NCBI RefSeq assembly: GCF_937874145.1
Contig: NZ_CALNBI010000347.1
Location: forward strand, 1-6,475
Direction of reading: 5' to 3'
DNA length: 6,475 nucleotides
From: an uncultured Chitinophaga sp.
GTDB lineage: Bacteria > Bacteroidota > Bacteroidia > Chitinophagales > Chitinophagaceae
The notes below the pieces were generated by a model. It was not told the DNA's origin. It ran no database searches and saw nothing but the letters and a program-made list of their open reading frames with translations. The position numbers and the translations under genes were made by a program. Positions within the stretch are counted from its first letter, which is position 1. Each line of letters starts with the position of its first letter. Positions 1-4,954 of the stretch are shown in pieces.

Positions 1-154
1 GGTGCATTTTACCTGGGGCGGCGCCGGCCTTTCCCTGCCGGTTTACGTCCGGATCAGGCCCCTTCTCCAGGCCTGGTCCGGACCGCCGCTCCTTAAAATC
101 TCCTTAACCCGCAAAAAAAAAGCTGCAAAGTCTATTAAAATTGTAGGAAAATGC
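1..154. other. Intergenic region with GC-rich 14-bp hairpin and A9 tract
   Basis: No protein gene can be supported here. Positions 47-60 and 70-83 form a 14-bp inverted repeat (left arm GTCCGGATCAGGCC) with one G-T wobble and a 9-base loop. It lacks a following T run on either strand, so it is not a typical intrinsic terminator; it could be a 3' end structure of a gene to the left or a leader element. Frame 1 is open from base 1 to a stop at 94-96, giving a 31-residue Pro/Arg-rich tail that resembles no family I know and is probably chance. A minus-strand ATG at 5-7 (CAT on the plus strand) with AGG nearby could start a divergent gene leaving the window, but only two codons are visible. An A9 tract at 113-121 lies upstream of the peroxiredoxin promoter, where an UP-like element would sit. 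Confidence 0.4.
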
Positions 155-162
155 TATTTTTG
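155..162 (+). promoter_or_regulatory. Putative Bacteroidota -7 box of the peroxiredoxin gene
   Basis: TATTTTTG matches the Bacteroidota primary sigma factor -7 consensus TAnnTTTG. It would place the transcription start near 168-170 and give a leader of about 17 bases before the ATG at 186. No convincing TTTG -33 element is seen about 20 bases upstream. No palindrome of the OxyR or PerR kind was recognised. Confidence 0.45.
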
Positions 163-185
163 AATTCCTTAAACAGGAAATAGTT

Positions 186-821
186 ATGAGTTTAAGATTA
201 GGGGACGCAGCTCCCAATTTCACGGCAAAGACCACCATTGGAGAAATTAATTTTTACGATTACCTCGGCGACAGCTGGGGAATCCTCTTCTCCCACCCCG
301 CAGATTATACCCCCGTTTGCACCACCGAACTCGGTAAAACTGCCCTCCTCAATGGCGAATTCACGAAGCGTAACGTAAAAGTGCTCGCACTCAGCGTAGA
401 CCCGCTCGATAAACATAAAGGCTGGATCAACGACATCAACGAAACGCAAAACTGCAACGTTGACTTCCCGATCATCGCCGACGAAGACAAAACGGTGGCC
501 AACCTCTACGGTATGATCCACCCCAACGCATCCGAAACTTTCACCGTTCGCTCCCTGTTCGTAATCGGGCCCGACAAGAAAGTGAAGCTGACCATCACTT
601 ACCCCGCCTCCACCGGCCGCAACTTCCATGAAGTGCTCCGCGTGATCGACTCCCTGCAGCTGACCGCCAATTACAGCGTGGCCACCCCTGCAGACTGGAA
701 AGACGGCGAAGACGTGATCGTGACCGCAGCGGTTAAAACGGAAGACATTCCGGGCAAATTCCCGAAAGGCCACAAAATTATCAAGCCTTATCTGAGAACA
801 ACACCGCAGCCGAATAAATAA
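186..821 (+). CDS. Peroxiredoxin, 1-Cys Prx6 subfamily
   Basis: Cytoplasmic thiol peroxidase that reduces hydrogen peroxide, alkyl hydroperoxides and possibly peroxynitrite. The 211 residues start with the thioredoxin-fold AhpC/TSA domain. The active-site signature PADYTPVCTTE (38-48) holds the peroxidatic Cys45 with Thr42, and Arg122 in TVRSLFVIGPD completes the usual Pro/Thr/Cys/Arg catalytic set. The C-terminal 1-cysPrx domain is present: YPASTGRN (139-146), TPADWKDGEDV (167-177) and the terminal PKGHKIIKPYLRTTPQP (193-209), all typical of Prx6 proteins, and the length fits. There is one further cysteine, Cys90 in ETQNCNVDF, close to where human PRDX6 has Cys91; there is no C-terminal resolving Cys. 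No signal peptide is present. The ATG start directly precedes the conserved SLRLGDAAPNF opening; AGGAAA about 8 bases upstream is at best a weak ribosome site. The gene stands alone, with its own -7 box and terminators downstream. The reducing partner cannot be told from this window. Confidence 0.96.
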   Translation: MSLRLGDAAPNFTAKTTIGEINFYDYLGDSWGILFSHPADYTPVCTTELGKTALLNGEFTKRNVKVLALSVDPLDKHKGWINDINETQNCNVDFPIIADEDKTVANLYGMIHPNASETFTVRSLFVIGPDKKVKLTITYPASTGRNFHEVLRVIDSLQLTANYSVATPADWKDGEDVIVTAAVKTEDIPGKFPKGHKIIKPYLRTTPQPNK

Positions 822-827
822 ACAACG

Positions 828-835
828 TATCTTTG
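828..835 (+). promoter_or_regulatory. Perfect -7 box (TATCTTTG) just after the peroxiredoxin stop
   Basis: TATCTTTG, followed by C, is an exact TAnnTTTG match and the most common form of this box in the phylum. It starts 7 bases after the stop codon of the peroxiredoxin gene, where there is no downstream plus-strand protein gene to serve. No -33 TTTG lies at the expected distance. A start around 840-843 would lead directly into a run of stem-loops, so the box may drive a small RNA. Confidence 0.4.
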
Positions 836-839
836 CCGC

Positions 840-961
840 GGACGGCGCTTCCGTCTCAATCTGCGAAAGCTACTATCTTCCGGCAAGGAAGTTCAAAAAT
901 ACTGGAGCACGAACCCTGTAACGCAAATAGTTGCAGGGTTTTACTCCTGATTCTTTTTTTT
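840..961 (+). ncRNA. Candidate small RNA between peroxiredoxin and its terminators
   Basis: The predicted transcript of about 120 bases folds into three successive hairpins. The first is GACGG/CCGTC at 841-855 with loop CGCTT. The second is CTTCC/GGAAG at 877-891 with loop GGCAA. The third is an 11-bp stem at 912-922/930-940, extended by GGAG/CTCC (904-907/944-947), followed by U8 at 954-961. A perfect TATCTTTG box lies just upstream. No known RNA family was recognised: the SRP RNA GGAAG-type apical motif, the 6S shape, tmRNA and tRNA features are all missing. No convincing small ORF with a start and codon bias is seen. The alternative is that this is simply the 3' untranslated region and terminator of the peroxiredoxin mRNA, possibly processed into a 3'-derived RNA. 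Confidence 0.33.
904..961 (+). terminator. Intrinsic terminator-like hairpin with delayed U8 tract
   Basis: Arms 912-922 (AACCCTGTAAC) and 930-940 (GTTGCAGGGTT) pair over 11 bp with one G-T wobble around a 7-base loop. A 4-bp outer helix (904-907 with 944-947) extends the stem. TTTT directly follows the main stem at 939-942 and T8 lies at 954-961, six bases beyond the outer helix, which is further than in a classical terminator. It would end the peroxiredoxin mRNA or the candidate small RNA. Confidence 0.5.
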
Positions 962-984
962 AATGGTTGGTTTTTGATTTTACG

Positions 985-1011
985 AAACGGGGATTTTTCC
1001 CCGTTTTTTTT
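985..1011 (+). terminator. Strong plus-strand intrinsic terminator
   Basis: A 9-bp perfect stem, AAACGGGGA at 985-993 pairing with TCCCCGTTT at 998-1006, closes a TTTT loop and runs straight into a T8 tract (1004-1011). On the opposite strand the hairpin is followed by only three Ts, so it is oriented for plus-strand transcription, as a second stop behind the peroxiredoxin gene and the candidate small RNA. Confidence 0.85.
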
Positions 1012-1028
1012 ATGTCCCTGTCCGCCAT

Positions 1029-1060
1029 AAAAAAAGAGGCTGCCGGTAAGGCAACCTCTT
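1029..1060 (-). terminator. Intrinsic terminator of the S41 peptidase gene
   Basis: Read on the minus strand, an 11-bp stem (AAGAGGTTGCC / GGCAGCCTCTT, one U-G wobble, 5-base loop) at 1034-1060 is followed by a run of seven Us (A7 at 1029-1035 on the plus strand). The C-A mismatch seen on the plus strand becomes a U-G pair on the minus strand, which supports a minus-strand function. It lies 26 bases past the S41 stop codon and faces the plus-strand terminator at 985-1011. Confidence 0.85.
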
Positions 1061-1086
1061 CCTATTCCTCGAAAATCCTTTGGACT

Positions 1087-2661
1087 TTATTGTTCTTTTA
1101 CCTTCCGGCGGTCTTCCACCATGCCGTTGAAGCGCTCTTCGCCGACTTCCTGCACCCGCATATCTTCCGTATTGACCACTTTCCCGTTGGCCATCAGCAC
1201 CGGCGCAGCCATCCTGGCGGAGGTAGCCCCGGTATTGATCCAGTTCAGGGCCGCCTTAAGGCTGCTTTCTTCCGGATCGCCAAAGTTGCGGGGGATATAG
1301 TCCTGCGCGGCGATATCAGGCGTCATGCCGGCGTAGTAATCGCCCTGGCTCAGGGCGTTTTTGCTGGAGAACTGGGCCATGTACACAGTAAACTTATCGA
1401 TCCCTATCGCGAAAAAGCCCACCGGCTTACCATAGGTTTTGGCGCCTACGGTGCGTACCGTCACGTTGTCTGGCCAGGCCTTGAACGAATTGATAACCAG
1501 CTCGCTGGCTGATGCGGTGGAGCCCGTTACGATGAAAACGATCTTCTTCACCGTGGTCAGCGGGCCCTGTTTATTGAAAAAGTAAGTATTCCCGCTTTCA
1601 GAAAAGTCGAGGTCGGCGTAAGTCAGCGCCTTCGAACCCTGGTACACCTGCTGGTAATTGGCGTCCAGGTAAGGGAGGGATTTGAGGATGGTGGCCTTGC
1701 CCGTACGCACCAGCTCGTTGTACACCTGCTTGTACATCACCTTCGCCTGCATCCCCGAAGGGGCGATGAGGTTGGTGAGGTACTCCGCGGTGGACACATA
1801 TCCGCCGCCATTGTACCGCAGATCCACTACCACGGCGTTCACACCGGCTGCTGCAAACTCGGCAAAAGCCGCATCCAGGGAAGGTTTGGCGACCGTCTGC
1901 CGGGAGAAGTGCCCCAGCACCAGGTACCCGGTCTTGTTCCCGCTTTGCGCCGGGAACGTTTTCCACATCACGACCGGGTCGCTTTTGTAAGCGGCTTTGG
2001 TCAGGGTGACGGTCACAGGCGTATTGTTGTCCGGCCGGGTAAATGTCAGATTGGCCGTGGAGCTGTTCATGAGGGTGTTGGCTGCAGCGGAGGTGGCCGG
2101 CGGATTGCCATTGTTTACCTGGGTGATGAGGCAGCCGCGTGTCATGCCGGCTTTGTCGGCCGGGGAGCCTTTCTCGACATTGCGCACATATAAATAAGTG
2201 GCAGGGTTGGAGCCGAAAGTAACGATAGAAAGGATGAGCCCCAGATCGTTCCCGTCGCCCTCCAGGTCTACCGATGCCTTGATCCCCCGCGCCAGGTTCC
2301 CTTTCTCCACGTAGGAAAACTTGGCCCTGGTAGGCGTCAGGTATTCGTAAGGCTTGTTCGTAGCCGGGTCGTTCTTGAGCTGGGTGATCTCGAACATCGC
2401 ATCCGTCATGCTGGCAAACTCATCGCTTTTGGTGTATTGCCGGGGATTGAAAGCTTCGTAAGCCGGGATGGCGTCATACCACAAATAAGTTTGTTTGGCG
2501 AAAAGATAAAGGGAATCCAGGCTAAGTTGAAGCCGGGTGCCCTCGGAGGGCGTGGTCGGTGGCGGGTTTGTGTCGCCGGGAGAGGGGTTTCCGCTTTTTT
2601 TACAGGCAGCGAAAGCCGCTATTCCAATGAATGCGGCAGCTGCGATCCGGAGCTTGAACAT
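1087..2661 (-). CDS. S41 family (C-terminal processing) peptidase, lipoprotein
   Basis: Envelope serine protease of the tail-specific protease family. With the ATG at 2659-2661 the protein has 524 residues and opens with a lipoprotein signal peptide: MFKLR, a hydrophobic Ala-rich stretch, then FAAC with lipidated Cys20, followed by a Ser/Pro/Gly-rich linker. A start 39 bases upstream (GTG at 2700) adds 13 residues that spoil the signal and overlap a possible promoter, so I prefer the shorter form. An N-terminal helical S41_N-like region (DSLYLFAKQTYLWYDAIP, about 49-66) precedes a PDZ domain at about 153-212 (VEKGSPADKAGMTRG). The S41 catalytic domain follows: VVDLRYNGGGYVSTAEYL (278-295), the nucleophile Ser384 in GSTASASEL and the general-base Lys412 in KTYGKPVG, both intact. 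The CKKS after the lipobox lacks the acidic surface-export signal described in some Bacteroidota. The natural substrate is unknown. It follows the RNA-modification genes but with a 103-bp gap and its own probable promoter. Confidence 0.93.
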   Translation of the reverse strand: MFKLRIAAAAFIGIAAFAACKKSGNPSPGDTNPPPTTPSEGTRLQLSLDSLYLFAKQTYLWYDAIPAYEAFNPRQYTKSDEFASMTDAMFEITQLKNDPATNKPYEYLTPTRAKFSYVEKGNLARGIKASVDLEGDGNDLGLILSIVTFGSNPATYLYVRNVEKGSPADKAGMTRGCLITQVNNGNPPATSAAANTLMNSSTANLTFTRPDNNTPVTVTLTKAAYKSDPVVMWKTFPAQSGNKTGYLVLGHFSRQTVAKPSLDAAFAEFAAAGVNAVVVDLRYNGGGYVSTAEYLTNLIAPSGMQAKVMYKQVYNELVRTGKATILKSLPYLDANYQQVYQGSKALTYADLDFSESGNTYFFNKQGPLTTVKKIVFIVTGSTASASELVINSFKAWPDNVTVRTVGAKTYGKPVGFFAIGIDKFTVYMAQFSSKNALSQGDYYAGMTPDIAAQDYIPRNFGDPEESSLKAALNWINTGATSARMAAPVLMANGKVVNTEDMRVQEVGEERFNGMVEDRRKVKEQ

Positions 2662-2693
2662 ATATGCAAACCAGTTTGTAGGTAATTTACGCG

Positions 2694-2725
2694 AAAACAC
2701 CCAAATGTAGCGACATCCGGGTGTT
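2694..2725 (-). terminator. Hairpin with U tract after the RluA-family gene
   Basis: On the minus strand AACACCC (2725-2719) pairs with GGGTGTT (2702-2696) over 7 bp, with an inner 4-bp helix ATGT/ACAT around a CGCT loop, followed by TTTT then CG. It lies about 40 bases past the stop of the RluA-family gene and so can act as its terminator. The U tract is short, so it may be leaky. The 3' arm also contains the putative -7 box of the S41 gene, so the symmetry could instead be an operator. Confidence 0.45.
2702..2709 (-). promoter_or_regulatory. Putative -7 box of the S41 peptidase gene
   Basis: Read on the minus strand this is TACATTTG, an exact TAnnTTTG match. It predicts a transcription start near 2695 and a leader of about 34 bases before the ATG at 2661. 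A TTTG exists further upstream (plus-strand CAAA at 2735-2738) but 25 bases away, longer than the usual spacing of about 19-21. The box lies within the inverted repeat at 2696-2725. Confidence 0.4.
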
Positions 2726-2764
2726 AATATATAGCAAACGGAAAAACCGTTGTTAAAGTTGCCT

Positions 2765-3490
2765 TTAAGCCTTTTTATGTTTCCGCAGTTGCTGGAGAAC
2801 GGCCTGCATATCCTTCGGAAGCGGGGCTTCCAGCTCCACGACCTTCCCGTCAGGCCCGGTAAATTTCAGCTTCCAGGCGTGCAGGGCGAGCCTTTGCAGG
2901 AGGGGGCGCTCTTCTTCCGTAAATTTCCCCAGCCGGAACTTCTTCTTGATGGCCGACAGCAGCACCGGCGTAGCCGTGCCATACAACTCGTCCACCGCAA
3001 TAGGATGCCCCAGGTGCTTCATATGCACGCGAATCTGGTGGGTACGGCCCGTGTGGATACGGAACCTCACCAGGCTGTAAACCCCAAAAGCCTCTTCCAC
3101 GGCATAATCCGTAAGGGAAGGACGGCCCTTGGCATTGGTCACCATCTTGCCGCGCTGCACCGGGTGCTCCATGATGCCTGCATTCACACTGCCTTCGGGT
3201 AACGGCAGGTCGCCGTTCACCAGGCCCAGGTAATACTTCTCCACATCCCGCGATTCGAACAGCTGGGACAGGTATTTATGCATCACTTCGTTTTTGGCGA
3301 AAATCACCAGCCCGCTCGTGTCGCGGTCGATACGGTGAACGGTGTAGATATGCCCGTATTTCTTTTTCAGCATCCCCGACAGGGAAGCCAGCTCGTTGTC
3401 GTGCCGGTCGGGGATGGTCAGCAAACCGGAAGGCTTGCTGACCGCCACAATTTCATCGTTCTCGAATATAATGAGAGATTCAATTCGCAT
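2765..3490 (-). CDS. RluA-family RNA pseudouridine synthase
   Basis: Isomerises specific uridines to pseudouridine in rRNA or tRNA in the cytoplasm. The 241 residues carry the catalytic motif HRIDRDTSG (52-60) with the catalytic Asp55, an early SKPSGLLTIP segment (18-27) that matches the family's NKPxG motif, and the C-terminal RIHTGRTHQIRVHMKHLGHPI signature (144-164) of the RluA/RluC/RluD group. There is no N-terminal S4 RNA-binding domain, and the length fits the short RluA/TruC-like members, so the target uridine cannot be named. The ATG at 3488-3490 gives a natural family start (MRIESLIIFENDEIVAVSKP). It begins only 12 bp after the stop of the RluB-type gene upstream, with no -7 box between them, so the two are almost certainly co-transcribed and perhaps translationally linked. 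Confidence 0.93.
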   Translation of the reverse strand: MRIESLIIFENDEIVAVSKPSGLLTIPDRHDNELASLSGMLKKKYGHIYTVHRIDRDTSGLVIFAKNEVMHKYLSQLFESRDVEKYYLGLVNGDLPLPEGSVNAGIMEHPVQRGKMVTNAKGRPSLTDYAVEEAFGVYSLVRFRIHTGRTHQIRVHMKHLGHPIAVDELYGTATPVLLSAIKKKFRLGKFTEEERPLLQRLALHAWKLKFTGPDGKVVELEAPLPKDMQAVLQQLRKHKKA

Positions 3491-3502
3491 GTTGCGCAGC
3501 CA

Positions 3503-4918
3503 CTATTTAAAATGTTTGAGGAGGATCACTTCCTTCTCGCTGAGGAAGCGCCATTTGCCGCGGTTGAGGTTCTTTTTGGTGAGGCCGGCGTACATCACAC
3601 GGTCCAGCTTTTCCACACGGTACTCGAGGTGCTCGAATATCCGGCGTACGATGCGGTTCTTGCCGCTGTGGATCTCGATGCCGATCTGCTTTTTGTCTTT
3701 CGTGTCTACCCAGGCCAGGCTGTCTACCGACGCCATCCCGTCTTCCAGTTCCAGGCCGCCGAGAATGCGGTCGAAGTCGGCTTTGGTAAGCGGCTTGTCG
3801 AGCTCAACGTGGTAGATTTTCTTAACATTATGCTTGGGATGCGCCAGTTTCTGCGCCAGCTCGCCGTCGTTGGTCAGCAGCAAAAGCCCGGAAGTATTAC
3901 GGTCGAGGCGGCCTACAGGGTAGAGGCGCTCTTCGGCCGCGTCTTCCACCAGCTCCATAACGGTCTGGCGGCCTTCGGGATCGTCGGTGGTGGTGATATA
4001 GCCTTTGGGCTTATTGAGCAGCACATACACGAGGTTTTTCTGCAGGTGGATGCGCTTGTCGTTCAGTTTAACGTTTTCCTTGCCGGTTACCTTGAAAGCC
4101 GGTTCCACGATTACTTCGCCGTTTACGGTCACCTTGCCTTCCTTGATGTAATCCACTGCCTTGCGGCGGCTGCAAATGCCGCAATGCGCGATGAACTTGT
4201 TGAGCGGCATCTCGCCACCCTCGATCTCTACCGGGGTTTCAACGGCAATGCGCTTGCGGGTGCTCTTGGGCTTGTTGGATTTGGAACCGTGAACCGCTGC
4301 CTTGCGCTCGCTTTTACGCGGACGGGGCTTGTCGCCACGGAGCTCTTTGTAGGATTTCTCGTCCTGGATCTCGCCGAAAGACTTGTCTTCCACGATATCC
4401 TTGGGATCTTTCGGTTTGCCTTTACGGGAGCGGAGCTCCTTGAAGGGCGCACCATCGGCGAAGGCATGCTGGAACAGCTTGTCGCCGGGTTTTACTTCAC
4501 GTTCTTTTTTGGGTTTGAATTCGCGGTCGCCTTCTGCTTTGGAAGACTTGTCGAAGGGTTTGCCTTCTTTCTTGTCGCGGAAGGGTTTGCCTTCCTTATC
4601 ACCGAAGGATCTTTTGGGTTTGTCGCCGAAGGGCTTGCCTTCTTTGTCGCCGCTGAAAGATCTGCGGGGTTTATCGCCGAAGGGCTTGCCTTCCTTGTCG
4701 CCGCTGAATGATCTGCGGGGCTTGTCGCCGAAGGGTTTGCCTTCTTTGTCGCCACCGAAAGTTCTTTTGGGTTTATCGCCGAAGGGTTTGCCTTCTTTGC
4801 TGTCCCTGTCGCGGAAAGATTTGCCGGCGGGTTTATCGTCGCCGGGGCGGGACGGTTTGCCGCTTTTATTTTCCTTGAACGGTGTGAAGCCTTTGCGGGG
4901 CGGTCTGCTTTGTTTCAT
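3503..4918 (-). CDS. rluB: RluB/RsuA-family pseudouridine synthase with long basic repeat extension
   Basis: Pseudouridine synthase of the RsuA/RluB/RluE/RluF family; the enzyme part resembles RluB (23S rRNA U2605 in E. coli) most. Of 471 residues, only about 237-471 are enzyme: an S4 RNA-binding domain (MPLNKFIAHCGICSRR onward, 237-285), LNKPKGYITTTDDPEGRQTV (301-320), the catalytic GRLDRNTSG (336-344) with Asp339, and the family end IHSGKNRIVRRIFEHLEY (416-433). The first 235 residues are a disordered, very basic extension: tandem GDKEGKPFGDKPRRSFS-type units at about 40-124, then a linker with three short aromatic-x-Glu-Leu/Ile-Arg/Gln motifs (159-163, 181-185, 190-194). Such tails occur in Bacteroidota RluB homologues and in RNA helicases and probably bind RNA non-specifically (inference). 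It lies 36 bp after rlmN; that gap holds a small CTGCA-GGAA-TGCAG hairpin. Symbol is by similarity; the exact rRNA target is not proven. Confidence 0.93.
   Translation of the reverse strand: MKQSRPPRKGFTPFKENKSGKPSRPGDDKPAGKSFRDRDSKEGKPFGDKPKRTFGGDKEGKPFGDKPRRSFSGDKEGKPFGDKPRRSFSGDKEGKPFGDKPKRSFGDKEGKPFRDKKEGKPFDKSSKAEGDREFKPKKEREVKPGDKLFQHAFADGAPFKELRSRKGKPKDPKDIVEDKSFGEIQDEKSYKELRGDKPRPRKSERKAAVHGSKSNKPKSTRKRIAVETPVEIEGGEMPLNKFIAHCGICSRRKAVDYIKEGKVTVNGEVIVEPAFKVTGKENVKLNDKRIHLQKNLVYVLLNKPKGYITTTDDPEGRQTVMELVEDAAEERLYPVGRLDRNTSGLLLLTNDGELAQKLAHPKHNVKKIYHVELDKPLTKADFDRILGGLELEDGMASVDSLAWVDTKDKKQIGIEIHSGKNRIVRRIFEHLEYRVEKLDRVMYAGLTKKNLNRGKWRFLSEKEVILLKHFK
4547..4801 (-). repeat. In-frame tandem repeat of 51 bp (17 residues) in the rluB extension
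   Basis: Five to six units of the type KEGKPFGDKPKRSF-(S/G)-G-D. The full 17-residue units are at residues 40-56, 57-73 and 74-90, a 16-residue unit at 91-106, and two shortened KEGKPF units at 107-124. In DNA the regular part is 4801-4601, where the units are nearly identical at base level (plus strand GGGCTTGCCTTC or GGGTTTGCCTTC recurs). The high identity suggests recent expansion by slippage or recombination, and copy number probably varies between strains. Confidence 0.9.
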
Positions 4919-4954
4919 GTTGTATGATTGTTTGCTGCATTCCTGCAGTATGTT

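Noticed and set aside
48..82. A possible signal recognition particle RNA, because GGTCCGGA-like text appears here.
   Set aside because: The conserved apical GGAAGCAGC-type segment and the asymmetric loop are missing; the stretch is just a simple hairpin.
198..773. A 191-codon minus-strand frame opposite the peroxiredoxin gene.
   Set aside because: It is antisense to a complete, well-conserved peroxiredoxin and has no recognisable domain.
833..1030. A 65-codon plus-strand frame in the 822-1086 gap as a possible small protein.
   Set aside because: It has a TTG start inside the -7 box, reads through two hairpins and both T tracts, and shows no codon bias.
967..1512. A 181-codon plus-strand frame starting in the terminator region.
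   Set aside because: It runs through both terminators and then antisense to the S41 gene; no family resemblance and no promoter fit.
3278..4711. A 477-codon open frame on the plus strand antisense to the RluB-type gene and the RluA-family gene, with FAF/LVAE repeats.
   Set aside because: It mirrors the KEGKPF repeats of rluB, whose Lys/Gly/Asp/Phe codons lack stops in that antisense frame. The minus-strand proteins have full families and catalytic residues; the plus-strand product resembles none.
4547..4801. A CRISPR-like regular array.
   Set aside because: The units are contiguous, in frame and without unique spacers, so they are coding repeats.
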